Virus record (IMG/VR): IMGVR_UViG_3300036859_000816
Coordinates: 62,001 to 126,000 of that record
DNA: 64,000 nucleotides
Direction: 5' to 3' (one strand)
From: a virus
Under the pieces are notes generated by a model. It searched no databases, was not told the origin of the DNA, and worked only from the letters and a program-made list of their open reading frames with translations. The position numbers and the translations under genes were made by a program. This document shows, in pieces, positions 1 to 8,360 of the stretch. The first letter of the stretch is position 1. Every line of letters begins with the position of its first letter.

Positions 1-2
1 GG

Positions 3-1292
3 CAGCTCGAACGCGAACGACCGTACTTTGCACCGGGTCAAACAGCGGAGCACCTATTCAGTGTGCTCTATCAAGGCGAATACGAGACGCTCGGGGACGG
101 TACCGCTATTGCCGTCCGCCGGCATGCGACGGCCTTGGCAGCAAGTGGTATTCCCGTACAGCTGCGGAGCTTTTCGAACATCGTCGTCAATCGCTACGGT
201 GTGCGCGAGCCGGCGCACCTCGGCATTCCGGCACCCGTCGAAGCTGAAGTCGGTGCGCTGCGCAAGACATCGGTTCAAGCGCTCATTCCTGTCATCAAGC
301 ATGCGGTCATCGCCAGCGCGGAACACGCGCGCAACATCCTAATTCCTCATGGCGCCATCGGTACCGATACGATGGCAACCGTCGAGCTGCGGCGCTCGAT
401 TTGCCAAAATACGATCTTGTACACGGTCTGGGAGCGCAGCCGCATCGATGAAACGTTGGCGCGTGAACTTGACCGCGCGGCGCAGCTCTGGGTGCCGTGT
501 GTACAGAACGCGCAAATGTTGGAGTCCAGCGGCATCGCTAAACACAAGATTCACGTCGTGCCGCACCCGTATCGGCCTGATGATGATCTCACCAAACTGC
601 TCGATCGCAAACCGACGGACTGGCGTCTGTTCTATTCGATCGGCCGCTGGGAACCGCGCAAGGCTTACGCGGAGCTAATTACAGCGTTTCTGCGTGCGTT
701 TACGCCGAGCGACAAGGTCATGTTGACGATCAAGTACTCGGGCAATGGCAATTGGCAAGGCTACCCGACGCCAGCACAGGCTTTATACATGGCTCTCGAT
801 TCGACCGTCAGGAAACATTGGACGGAAGAGCAAGCACGCCAACGTATCCGGTTCATCGACAAGCACCTCAGTGCTTCAGGAATCATTGAACTGCATTTCC
901 GCAATAACATTTACGTCTCGTGTTCGCATGGCGAAGCGTGGAACTTCGGCGCATTTGACGCGATACAAGCCGGCAACTCTCTCGTGTACGTGCCATGGGG
1001 CGGCGTAGTGGATTACGCTTCACCGAACGACACCAGAGTGCCGTTACGCGGCATGCAGCCAGTACATGCCAGTTATGGATGGGCCGAAAGCGAATGGGCA
1101 GGATTTGAAATCGACGACTTGGCGCTCGCTCTGCGCTCCACTCCAGTGCGCAGCGCGTACGGGCGGCCGCTGCATTTTAGTCACTTCAGCGCGCCGGTAG
1201 TTGGCCGACAAATGCGCGATCTTGTGCTCCAGCTCGCCGACGAACGAGCGCCAGCTGCAGCTGCGTACTATCGAGGAAAGGTCGATGGCTAA
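3..1292 (+). CDS. GT-B fold glycosyltransferase (5' end cut by window edge)
   Basis: The frame is open to the first base of the window, so the true start lies upstream; the GTG at 63 is only the first in-window candidate. The protein resembles family 4-type glycosyltransferases. A linker reading HVVPHPY follows the N-terminal Rossmann half, and a C-terminal nucleotide-sugar site reads SHGEAWNFGAFDAIQAG, the usual Glu-x7-Glu position although the second Glu is replaced by Asp. It probably transfers a sugar to a phage or host glycan; the substrate cannot be read. Its stop overlaps the next start in ATGGCTAA, implying translational coupling. Confidence 0.75.
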   Translation, partial: QLERERPYFAPGQTAEHLFSVLYQGEYETLGDGTAIAVRRHATALAASGIPVQLRSFSNIVVNRYGVREPAHLGIPAPVEAEVGALRKTSVQALIPVIKHAVIASAEHARNILIPHGAIGTDTMATVELRRSICQNTILYTVWERSRIDETLARELDRAAQLWVPCVQNAQMLESSGIAKHKIHVVPHPYRPDDDLTKLLDRKPTDWRLFYSIGRWEPRKAYAELITAFLRAFTPSDKVMLTIKYSGNGNWQGYPTPAQALYMALDSTVRKHWTEEQARQRIRFIDKHLSASGIIELHFRNNIYVSCSHGEAWNFGAFDAIQAGNSLVYVPWGGVVDYASPNDTRVPLRGMQPVHASYGWAESEWAGFEIDDLALALRSTPVRSAYGRPLHFSHFSAPVVGRQMRDLVLQLADERAPAAAAYYRGKVDG

Positions 1293-2133
1293 TCTACTTT
1301 ACGAAACCTGCGCACACTGTGCGGAACAGCGTGCACATTTCGATATCAAAGCGTTGCACTGTTCGTGGTGTCGCGGCACGGGATTTATTCTGAAGTCGTA
1401 TGTGTGCAATGTATGTGGCGACGCCGTACGTCTGGACATGTACGGCGAGCTGGGTCTGCCTGATTTGAAGATTACAGGCAGCTATGGTTCGATGTACTTA
1501 AACGATTACCATACCTATTTCTTCGCACTGTGCGAGCGCTGCCTGCGCAATCTGTTCGAGCACATGGAAGTTCCGCCGGAAGTTCGCGACGTACACGACG
1601 GAGACGTCTTGTACAAAGGAGATCGAGAGACGTACGTTCGGATGTTGTGGCTGCGCACTGGCGCAGAGCAGCGCAAGTTGAAGCTTACGCAAGGCTTATG
1701 CACATACACCGAATTCTGCCGCAATGAAGCCCACTGGCGCGTATTTTACTCGGCGTCAGTGAGCGACGAAGCGCTGTGCGACTCACACAAGTCGAGCGTG
1801 GACCATTGCGCGAATGCGACAGTTGTGCCCGCAGAGCCGTTGCAACATGTACCGGTCGACGTGAAAGATCAAACGGAAGAGCAACGGTGGCTCGTTGCAT
1901 CGGAGTGGCTACGAGCGCAGCCCAAGCAAGCATGGCAGTACATGCCTGAGTGTCTCAAGCCACTAACTAACGCTCCAGATGCGACATCGACGTGGTGGTT
2001 TCCGAGCGAAAAGACTTGGCGTTCGGAGTTGACGGACGCGAAGGAGCTCAACATCGCTGACGGTTTGTTAGTGTGGGACCTGAAAATAAAGGCCGCGTGG
2101 GCGGAATTATCGAAAGGGAACGTGAATGGCTAA
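1285..2133 (+). CDS. Cysteine-rich zinc-binding protein, function unknown
   Basis: This 282-residue protein starts at the ATG inside the ATGGCTAA overlap with the preceding gene. The first 95 residues hold CAHC, CSWC, CNVC and CERC pairs, which fit two zinc ribbons or knuckles; CSWCRGTG resembles the DnaJ-type cysteine repeat. The C-terminal half is Trp-rich with no motif I recognise. Its place between two glycosyltransferases suggests an accessory role in the same unit, but nothing in the sequence fixes a function. Confidence 0.7.
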   Translation: MANLLYETCAHCAEQRAHFDIKALHCSWCRGTGFILKSYVCNVCGDAVRLDMYGELGLPDLKITGSYGSMYLNDYHTYFFALCERCLRNLFEHMEVPPEVRDVHDGDVLYKGDRETYVRMLWLRTGAEQRKLKLTQGLCTYTEFCRNEAHWRVFYSASVSDEALCDSHKSSVDHCANATVVPAEPLQHVPVDVKDQTEEQRWLVASEWLRAQPKQAWQYMPECLKPLTNAPDATSTWWFPSEKTWRSELTDAKELNIADGLLVWDLKIKAAWAELSKGNVNG

Positions 2134-2419
2134 AAAGATACTAGTGACGTGCGATTTTTGCGGAGAATTGGCCAGATGTGATGCTTCCGAAGATCCAACA
2201 GTACAGCTAAATTTAGTCGTCAGCGCTAAGAGCAAACAGCTCGCTATTCATAGGCGTCCTCCGATGCCTGTTGTCGGTGACGCAACTGGCATCTTCCCGT
2301 CTGACGTTTGCGTGACGTGTCTAAATAAAGCGTTACGTGCGCTCGGGTTGGAGCTGTGTGACGGCAACGAACGCGGATTTCCGCCTAGTCTATATCTGCG
2401 ACGCAGCGATAGCCGATGA
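2126..2419 (+). CDS. Small zinc-ribbon protein
   Basis: The 97-residue product has an N-terminal CDFCGE and a central CVTC pair, consistent with one zinc-binding site. It overlaps the previous stop through ATGGCTAA and the next start through ATGA, so it belongs to the same polycistronic unit as the flanking glycosyltransferases. Function unknown. Confidence 0.65.
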   Translation: MAKKILVTCDFCGELARCDASEDPTVQLNLVVSAKSKQLAIHRRPPMPVVGDATGIFPSDVCVTCLNKALRALGLELCDGNERGFPPSLYLRRSDSR

Positions 2420-3486
2420 ATGTTCGTCTCTACGGACGCATCATGGGTCATGGCAGCCATGCGCAGGTGACGCGCGGCTTTCGTGAAACTCTCGAGGTAG
2501 CCGGCTTGCTGAGCGGAGTCGTCGCGCTCGATATACTGGGTTTGGACGAACAGTTGATGGGTCAACTTCGATCTAGCGGTGATCCCGCAGTAGAGCACGG
2601 CGTCTTGACAGGTGCGCTCGAATTCATGGATCAGTTGACGCGAGCGAAACATGCGCGTCGCTGGGTCATGGTCGCTCCGAACAGCAACTGCTTACCTCGT
2701 CCGATTGAACAGATGCTCAACGACATTGCGACCGATGTCTTGGTGCCCTCTGATTGGGCGGCGGACATGCTCAAGGAGTTAACGGATAAACCGATCCACG
2801 TCGTGCCGCACGGTGTGCATGAAGGTTTCTCACGCAGCGCCGCTCAGCGTGAACGGCTAGAGAACGATTACAACGCACAACAGTTTCGCGTTCTGCACTT
2901 TTCGACGAGCGAACGCCAGCGCAAGGGCACGTTTGAGTTACTGTGCGCGTGGCGCGCGCTGATGAAGTGCGGTCGGTTACCTAAGCTCGCTGAGCTATTT
3001 CTTGTGCTGGATTACTCCGCACAATTGCGACTTGCGGAACGACTTGTGGACGAAGACATGGACGTGCCCGGCCTGAAAGTCGTAACTCGTCTGGACGCGG
3101 CACCCCAAGCGATGGCGGACGTGTTGCGGCAAGCGCACGTAGTCTGCCAACCGTCACGGGCGGAAGCCTTTGGGATCATCCCCCTTGAAGCACTCGCATG
3201 CGGCACGCCGATCGTCGCAACGGCCTGCACCGGTCACAAGCAGTACTTGTCGCATTTAGGCGTACCGGGCTTCGTTGTCGTCCCGCATGCCGAGCTCGGA
3301 CCTATCGATGATGGGCCGGCTGCCGTTGCGCCAACGGTCGATCCTGAGGCCATTGAAGCGGCTCTGGCGGTCGCGTACGACAACTGGCGCGATCTCAGTG
3401 GGCTCGCATTCGACGCCGCACCGAGGGTCGCGGTAGACTGGTCATGGCGGCGTCAACTTGCGCCGTGGCTGGAGCAACTGAGATGA
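2416..3486 (+). CDS. GT4-family glycosyltransferase
   Basis: The 356-residue protein has a clear retaining GT-B signature. A linker reads HVVPHGVHEGF near residue 130, and the donor site reads PSRAEAFGIIPLEALACG near residue 245 with the two Glu of the Glu-x7-Glu motif intact. It probably uses a nucleotide sugar to extend a glycan. Unlike the first glycosyltransferase of the run, its motif is canonical. It overlaps both neighbours by four bases. Confidence 0.85.
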   Translation: MNVRLYGRIMGHGSHAQVTRGFRETLEVAGLLSGVVALDILGLDEQLMGQLRSSGDPAVEHGVLTGALEFMDQLTRAKHARRWVMVAPNSNCLPRPIEQMLNDIATDVLVPSDWAADMLKELTDKPIHVVPHGVHEGFSRSAAQRERLENDYNAQQFRVLHFSTSERQRKGTFELLCAWRALMKCGRLPKLAELFLVLDYSAQLRLAERLVDEDMDVPGLKVVTRLDAAPQAMADVLRQAHVVCQPSRAEAFGIIPLEALACGTPIVATACTGHKQYLSHLGVPGFVVVPHAELGPIDDGPAAVAPTVDPEAIEAALAVAYDNWRDLSGLAFDAAPRVAVDWSWRRQLAPWLEQLR

Positions 3487-3980
3487 CTAGTCTAGGTCAA
3501 CCCGCACGCAGCTTCTGGCGCTTGCCACCCGGTACACCCGAATGGATGCGCCCACCGGATTGGATGGCGTTGGGGTCGCCCGGCAAGATCGTGGGCATGA
3601 TGCAGAACCCGCGCACGGGAAAGTGGACGATGGTTGAAGCGATGGCCGGGCTCGGCAATCCCGGAAAAATCGTCGGCTTCAATCCCGACACGGGTGAGGT
3701 CTACTGGGCGACTGCCGGCTTCGGTGCGACGACCGCTCCGGCCTATGCTCAGGAAGCGGCAAAACGTGCGGCTGAAGCCGCGGCGGCCGCAGCGAAAGCT
3801 CAGGCGGCAACCCAGGCCCTGAAACAACAGCAAGCCGCACTCGCGCCGCAGTTGGCACCGACGACGACGGCGAAAGCGCCCGCCGATGCGACGATACCCA
3901 TCCTAGCGTTTGGTGCCGTCGCCATTGTCGGCGGCATCCTACTGTTTCGACGCCGACGTCCAGAAAGATCCACCACATGA
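3483..3980 (+). CDS. Tail-anchored protein with Ala-rich coiled coil
   Basis: The start is the ATG overlapping the preceding stop. The N-terminal third carries an internal duplication of GxPGKIVG followed by an Asn-Pro-x-Thr-Gly turn. An Ala/Gln-rich helix follows (residues about 80-130), then one transmembrane helix reading ILAFGAVAIVGGILLF and an Arg-rich tail. This predicts a type II or tail-anchored membrane or virion protein. It shares the C-terminal helix plus basic tail with several other proteins of the window. No enzymatic motif seen. Confidence 0.65.
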   Translation: MTSLGQPARSFWRLPPGTPEWMRPPDWMALGSPGKIVGMMQNPRTGKWTMVEAMAGLGNPGKIVGFNPDTGEVYWATAGFGATTAPAYAQEAAKRAAEAAAAAAKAQAATQALKQQQAALAPQLAPTTTAKAPADATIPILAFGAVAIVGGILLFRRRRPERSTT

Positions 3981-4333
3981 AGGTCCACGACATGAACGAA
4001 GCACTTGCACGGCTCAAGCCGTACTCCGGTAAATTGGTCACCGTTCAACTGAAGACGCCGTTCTGCATGCTCTCGTATGCCGGCAGCCACATGCTCAACG
4101 GAAAAGAAGTGCACGGCCTCATGCCCGCGCAAATCAAGGGTCCAAACGGCGAAGCCGAGCCCGTCGGATTTTCTCCGATCATTCCTTCAGCGATTCTCGA
4201 CGTCAACGAATTCGATGTCCTGTTGCGCTTGCGCGATCCGGCGACGGGCGCAGAGCTGCACATTAGCTTGCCAGCAGACGAAGTCCTTTATGTCACGATC
4301 GTCGGCAAGGCTCCGTCGAAGCTCGTCTTGTAA
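3977..4333 (+). CDS. Hypothetical protein, beta-rich
   Basis: The 118-residue protein begins four bases inside the previous gene and ends directly before the next. Alternating hydrophobic segments suggest a small beta fold. No motif, signal peptide or membrane segment is visible. It is kept as real because it tiles exactly between coupled genes. Confidence 0.6.
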   Translation: MKVHDMNEALARLKPYSGKLVTVQLKTPFCMLSYAGSHMLNGKEVHGLMPAQIKGPNGEAEPVGFSPIIPSAILDVNEFDVLLRLRDPATGAELHISLPADEVLYVTIVGKAPSKLVL

Positions 4334-5017
4334 ATGAGCCGCGCTGACGAAACACGCTTTCGGCGCTGGCTCATCGATCGAATCAAGGAAACGTGCTTTC
4401 AGAAGTATTCGGGCGAATCCATTGAAGAGCTCGCGCAGCGACTCGGCGTGCAAGCGGATGTGTTGCGTACGGCCCAGGCCGAGCGTGCCGAAGAGCTCAC
4501 GGCGATAGGACGGCCGCCGATTAAGGTTGGCAGCGCACGAGCGCGCGGTAGTGCGCCGCAGCTGACGCTGCATTGTCCCAAGAACATATTCCAGGAAATG
4601 CATGTGCGTGCGACACGCTTAGGTGTCAGTCATGGCGAGCTCGTCCGAGCAATCGCCAACACGTTGCTCAGCGGTCCAGACAATCCGATCTGGCTTTACC
4701 ACTGTTGGATGTTCGAAGGCGTGCGACAGGTGATCGGATATAAGCCAGCCCAGAAATGGTACTTGGACGTTGCGCTGAGCAAAGGCGCGCACGTCGCACT
4801 CGATCAACGCGCCACGAGACTCGGCACGAACAAAACCGCGCTACTGCGCGGAGCCATCACCGACTATCTCGAGGGTCGAATGACGGGCGTGTGTTTTGTA
4901 CCGGTGTCGATGATGTGGCAGGACCCAAAGCGCTACTGGACAGGCGAGCTGATTCGTAAAGGAGAATACCATGGACATTCAGGAACTATTGAGCCGCGAG
5001 TCGCGAACCAGCATTGA
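4334..5017 (+). CDS. Tandem ribbon-helix-helix DNA-binding protein
   Basis: The 227-residue protein holds two segments with ribbon-helix-helix spacing: QLTLHCPKNIFQEMHVRATR followed by LGVSHGELVRAIANTLL (about residues 75-113), and YLDVALSKGAHVALDQRATR followed by LGTNKTALLRGAITDYL (about 142-180). Both have a beta strand, then RATRLG, then a second helix, so they look like an internal duplication. RHH proteins normally dimerise; a fused pair would act as a single-chain dimer. Its DNA target is unknown. Its 3' end overlaps the next gene by 47 bases. Confidence 0.6.
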   Translation: MSRADETRFRRWLIDRIKETCFQKYSGESIEELAQRLGVQADVLRTAQAERAEELTAIGRPPIKVGSARARGSAPQLTLHCPKNIFQEMHVRATRLGVSHGELVRAIANTLLSGPDNPIWLYHCWMFEGVRQVIGYKPAQKWYLDVALSKGAHVALDQRATRLGTNKTALLRGAITDYLEGRMTGVCFVPVSMMWQDPKRYWTGELIRKGEYHGHSGTIEPRVANQH

Positions 5018-5801
5018 GACGTGGTGCCGGCGCAATGCGCAGGCGGTGTACGTTGGCAATGACACAGTGCTGTGTCGCGTGCTCGGTAAGTACCCGATGT
5101 ATGTGCAAGCGAGCGATGTGTCCGTGGGTGCGCGTCTGATGCTCGATGGTTACTGGGAAATGTGGATCACGATGGCCATCGCGCGCTATTTGAAACCTGG
5201 CATGACCTGTCTCGATGTCGGTGCGCACGTCGGTTATTATACAGTGCTCATGGCCGACATCGTTGGCGCACGAGGCCGCGTCATCGGGCTCGAACCGTAC
5301 GTGCCGAGCTACCGCCACTTATGTAACAACATCGTCGTAAATGGCGGTCCAACTGTCGAAGTTCAAAGTTACGCAGCCTCTGACGTAACCGGAATGCGAA
5401 ACATGTACGTCGATCGAACGTATACGGGTAACAATACTCTCGAGAACGACTATTGTTCAGATGGGGAAGCTGAGCGACTAGGATTAGTTGAGCCCATCAT
5501 ATGCTCAAAAATCGACGACAAGGTGGACGTTGCCGTCGACTTCATCAAAATCGATGCCGAACGACACGAACGTCACGTCTGGCGTGGCATGCAGCAGTTA
5601 CTTGCGCGGAATACCAACGTACAGGTCGCGATGGAATACACGTTCGCAGCCGATCCAGAGCATGAGCTACTGAAAGAAATCCGTGAAGCCGGCTACGAGA
5701 TCCACGACATTCAAGGCGACGGAACGCTGCGCAAGATGACGGCTGAGCAAGTGGTGAGCGATCCGAGCGTGCAGTGGCGAATGCTCTGGCTCAAGCGCTA
5801 G
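4971..5801 (+). CDS. FkbM-family SAM-dependent methyltransferase
   Basis: The 276-residue protein carries the class I methyltransferase SAM loop CLDVGAHVGYYTVLM (about residues 77-91), an acidic residue ending the next strand (GLEPY), and the FkbM-type FIKIDAERHERHVW, where most homologues have Glu-Gly-x-Glu. FkbM enzymes methylate sugar or small-molecule hydroxyls, which suits a gene ending a run with two glycosyltransferases. A strong ribosome site AAAGGAG precedes the ATG, inside the upstream gene. The stop overlaps the convergent lipoprotein gene by about 11 bases. Confidence 0.8.
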   Translation: MDIQELLSRESRTSIETWCRRNAQAVYVGNDTVLCRVLGKYPMYVQASDVSVGARLMLDGYWEMWITMAIARYLKPGMTCLDVGAHVGYYTVLMADIVGARGRVIGLEPYVPSYRHLCNNIVVNGGPTVEVQSYAASDVTGMRNMYVDRTYTGNNTLENDYCSDGEAERLGLVEPIICSKIDDKVDVAVDFIKIDAERHERHVWRGMQQLLARNTNVQVAMEYTFAADPEHELLKEIREAGYEIHDIQGDGTLRKMTAEQVVSDPSVQWRMLWLKR

Positions 5802-6501
5802 GTTGTACGCAGGGCAACACAATCCCTTTGAAAGCCCACTCCCAAGCGTAACCAAGGTTTTGTTCTGCCTGTTGAGCTAAATACGATGAGCACGTTCCTG
5901 GTTGCACATAACCCGCCGCTGAATGCCAGGTGTACTGCGCGACTCCATCGATAATTTGGTAACCATTGGAAACCGGGCTGACCTTGAACTTCGCTACAAT
6001 CGTAGCGTCGGGAATTGCGATTGCACACGATTGCATCGTGTCACAGTTGTTCATTCGTTGAATGCGAATAGTTTCGGTGCTGTGAATTGCTACGGAAATC
6101 GATACCACCGACGCAACTTCATCGTAGTGCAGCGAAGTAGCGTCCCAGGTCAGATCCACCGTCCAACACGGTGAATCGATGCATGTTATGCACGTACCGT
6201 CGTACGACGATGACCAGACGAATGTTGTCGGTAATGGAGCCGTGCAATCGATCGGCGCGGCGCCACCGCCACCGTTTGCAACGCTTCCGGCTACACTCGC
6301 AGATCCGCCGGAGCTTGTGTCGCCGGCATTGTTACCGCCACCGATTGCAGCACCACCTGATCCGACTGAATCACTGCCAGCCGATCCTGCGGACGCCATG
6401 CCAGCTGACCCGGCGTAGCCCAGATCGTCAGCACCGCCCGTTACAGTCGAGCTGCACGCCAGAAAGCAAAAAGCAACCAAAGTTCTCAGGGCCGTTTGCA
6501 T
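5791..6501 (-). CDS. Secreted lipoprotein with Ser/Gly/Ala-rich linker
   Basis: From the ATG at 6501 the protein starts with a signal peptide, MQTALRTLVAFCF, and a lipobox LACS, followed by a long Gly/Ser/Ala-rich linker of a kind common in myxobacterial lipoproteins. A globular domain with at least six Cys (including CITC and CDTMQSC) follows. An in-frame ATG at 6513 lies inside the TACCATGATA palindrome. I chose 6501 because it gives a compact signal peptide, but 6513 is possible. It is probably cargo acquired from, or acting on, the host surface. Confidence 0.65.
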   Translation of the reverse strand: MQTALRTLVAFCFLACSSTVTGGADDLGYAGSAGMASAGSAGSDSVGSGGAAIGGGNNAGDTSSGGSASVAGSVANGGGGAAPIDCTAPLPTTFVWSSSYDGTCITCIDSPCWTVDLTWDATSLHYDEVASVVSISVAIHSTETIRIQRMNNCDTMQSCAIAIPDATIVAKFKVSPVSNGYQIIDGVAQYTWHSAAGYVQPGTCSSYLAQQAEQNLGYAWEWAFKGIVLPCVQPSA

Positions 6502-6507
6502 GATATC

Positions 6508-6517
6508 TACCATGATA
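6508..6517. promoter_or_regulatory. Operator-like palindrome, TACCATGATA
   Basis: This differs by one base from TACCATGGTA, found at other - strand gene starts in the window. It overlaps the alternative start codon of the lipoprotein gene. It is the weakest of the set taken alone. Confidence 0.35.
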
Positions 6518-6550
6518 CCACGTGCTACGGCCGCTGCCAGCGATCCCTTC

Positions 6551-6994
6551 CTAGCGAAACGGGACGACGGCAAGCTCGGCAATCTTGGAAACCCAGAAAA
6601 ATAGGCCGGGCCCGATGGATTTGATGACAGCGAACTCAACTACCGGACCATTGTCGGACGGGTTGAAGATGATTCCACCCAGCAAAATCACTGCGCCGAT
6701 GTATTCCTCTGACTGACTGTTCAGCGGGCTACGAACAAGTTTCCCGCCGAACTGACTAATGCTCGCGGCCTGGGCAGGCACGATTTGGCGCAAACTGTTG
6801 ATAGGAACGGCGAGATCAAAGACCGTCGTATCCCAGAGCACGTTGACCGTTGTACTATTTGGTGGGTCGTTACCCGCATCGAATCCGCTCGTGACTCCGA
6901 AGTGCGGCGGCTGGGCCGCAAAGCTGGTTTGGAGCAAATCGTTCGCTTCGAGAAAAGTGCGGGGAACCACGATGACATCGTCCACAATTGCCAT
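6551..6994 (-). CDS. Hypothetical protein, possible virion component
   Basis: The protein of about 147 residues is hydrophobic and beta-rich, without a signal peptide or recognised motif. Two close starts exist (ATG at 7003 and 6994); the second is used here. It precedes the lipoprotein gene on the same strand. Confidence 0.5.
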   Translation of the reverse strand: MAIVDDVIVVPRTFLEANDLLQTSFAAQPPHFGVTSGFDAGNDPPNSTTVNVLWDTTVFDLAVPINSLRQIVPAQAASISQFGGKLVRSPLNSQSEEYIGAVILLGGIIFNPSDNGPVVEFAVIKSIGPGLFFWVSKIAELAVVPFR

Positions 6995-7073
6995 GTCGAC
7001 CATGCTACGTCGGGCCGGACAGTGCCGTCAAAAAAGCGGCCAGAGCGGAACCGGCTTGGGCTATCCTGTGGCG

Positions 7074-7595
7074 ATGTCCGCCTTCACTGGCCTGGCTGCG
7101 TCGCTGCGGGTCCTGGCTTCGGCCGCCCAACGGGCGACCCTGTACGACGTCAATACGACCGTCTACGCGGCCCAAGAACGCGCCGTTGAGCGGACGCTGG
7201 AGCGTATCCAGATCCAGGCGGAGCGGCTCACGGCGGGCCAGCCTAAGCACCGCAAGGCCGCGCGCACCGTACGGGCAGCCGTCGAACGAGCCGAGCGCTG
7301 CGCGCGCGGGGTCCTCCGGCGCAGCTCAGTCGATGACCTGGTGGGGCGGGCCGAAGCGGTGGAGCGAGCGGCGCGGGATGTGGCCGAATTGACCACGGAG
7401 CTTAACGGGCAGGCAGCGCAGGGCGTCGACGAAGTAATCGTTGGTGAGCGACCCTGGACGGAGCTGTCGAATGTGCTGGACGCACTCGGCTCCGGACATG
7501 CTAGTCAACCGGTACAGAACCAGGGCGTTGACCAGACCGCTGCGATTGCGACCTTGAGCGCAGGTGACGAGCACGCGAGCGGAACGCATCAGTAA
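7074..7595 (+). CDS. Helical coiled-coil protein, antisense overlap with the phosphatase gene
   Basis: From ATG 7074 the product is almost entirely amphipathic helix rich in Ala, Arg and Glu (for example ERTLERIQIQAERLTAGQ). The last 270 bases lie antisense to a phosphatase gene that is much better supported, so the true product may end earlier or the call may be wrong. Local GC content is higher than in neighbours. No function assigned. Confidence 0.4.
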   Translation: MSAFTGLAASLRVLASAAQRATLYDVNTTVYAAQERAVERTLERIQIQAERLTAGQPKHRKAARTVRAAVERAERCARGVLRRSSVDDLVGRAEAVERAARDVAELTTELNGQAAQGVDEVIVGERPWTELSNVLDALGSGHASQPVQNQGVDQTAAIATLSAGDEHASGTHQ

Positions 7596-7889
7596 GCTGC
7601 TCACATGATCCGCCATGCGCACGGCGCGCAACCATTCGCGCTGGGTGAGCGGGCTACCGTCGTCGTTAATCGGACAACGTAGCGTCGATAGACCCGTTTC
7701 GTCGGGACGCTGCTGAATCTCAATGGCGCAGAGGACAAGTGCATCGAAACATGGACGCACCGGCAACTCCGGATACGATCCTTGGTACAGCTTCGGCGCT
7801 AAGCAGGTGACATCAAGTTCGGAGCAGTCAGGCATGTTAGGGATTGCCGGGAAGTGGGCGCCGCTCCCGGCGGGCGACAAAGGATTCAC
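7326..7889 (-). CDS. Dual-specificity/tyrosine-type protein phosphatase
   Basis: The 187-residue protein contains the Cys-x5-Arg phosphate loop as VTCAQGRNRSGL (about residues 109-120) and the family's general layout, with an acidic segment upstream and RQLRPGSLTND downstream. It would hydrolyse phosphotyrosine or phosphoserine, or another phosphate ester such as a polyphosphate cap. The last 25 residues are not family-like and run into the antisense gene. It is probably a host-modulating accessory gene. Confidence 0.75.
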   Translation of the reverse strand: MNPLSPAGSGAHFPAIPNMPDCSELDVTCLAPKLYQGSYPELPVRPCFDALVLCAIEIQQRPDETGLSTLRCPINDDGSPLTQREWLRAVRMADHVSSLLMRSARVLVTCAQGRNRSGLVNALVLYRLTSMSGAECVQHIRQLRPGSLTNDYFVDALRCLPVKLRGQFGHIPRRSLHRFGPPHQVID

Positions 7890-7898
7890 CGCTGTTTC

Positions 7899-8015
7899 AT
7901 GAGGCCACCAAACCGACAGCCCAAATCCAGAAAAACTGTCGGCAAAAAATCCCGCCGCAAGTTCTCCTTGCGTACCATGGCGGTAGAGCCCATGCAGTCA
8001 CGCGATCGAACGTAG
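7899..8015 (+). CDS. Possible 38-residue basic protein
   Basis: A short + strand frame in the gap between two - strand genes encodes a very basic peptide beginning MRPPNRQPKSRKTVGKKSR. Its composition resembles nucleic-acid-binding phage peptides. The ribosome site is poorly placed, and a TACCATGG-like sequence lies inside it, so the region may be purely regulatory. Confidence 0.25.
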   Translation: MRPPNRQPKSRKTVGKKSRRKFSLRTMAVEPMQSRDRT

Positions 8016-8044
8016 CACATTGCCGTCCGCGATTGCTGAAATTC

Positions 8045-8320
8045 TCAGGTTCGCGCGGTAGGCGGCTTAGTTGCTGGCATCGTACTCGATGGTCGAGCGA
8101 CGCGCGCCAAGCGCTCGCGCGCTGTCTTGAGCATGACCGAAGCTTCGTTCAGTGCCGAAGGACGCAGATGGTCATCATCCATGATTTCGGGAAGCATCTT
8201 GAGCATTCCGACGACTAGATCGAGGTCTTCTTTGGTCTGCACACGCTCGAGTGCGCTGATGGTTTCACGCAAAGAGATGATGATAGCGTTGCGCATGTAG
8301 ATGACGGCAGCCTCAGACAT
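8045..8320 (-). CDS. Small helical protein, unknown
   Basis: The start MSEAAVIYMRN is preceded by GAGAGGA at good spacing, which favours it over an upstream ATG. The 91-residue product is predicted helical with a Pro/Ala/Thr-rich end. No known motif. Confidence 0.55.
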   Translation of the reverse strand: MSEAAVIYMRNAIIISLRETISALERVQTKEDLDLVVGMLKMLPEIMDDDHLRPSALNEASVMLKTARERLARVARPSSTMPATKPPTART

Positions 8321-8360
8321 CAGCGCGTTCCTCTCAGATTGTATTTCAACTTGCACTTCA

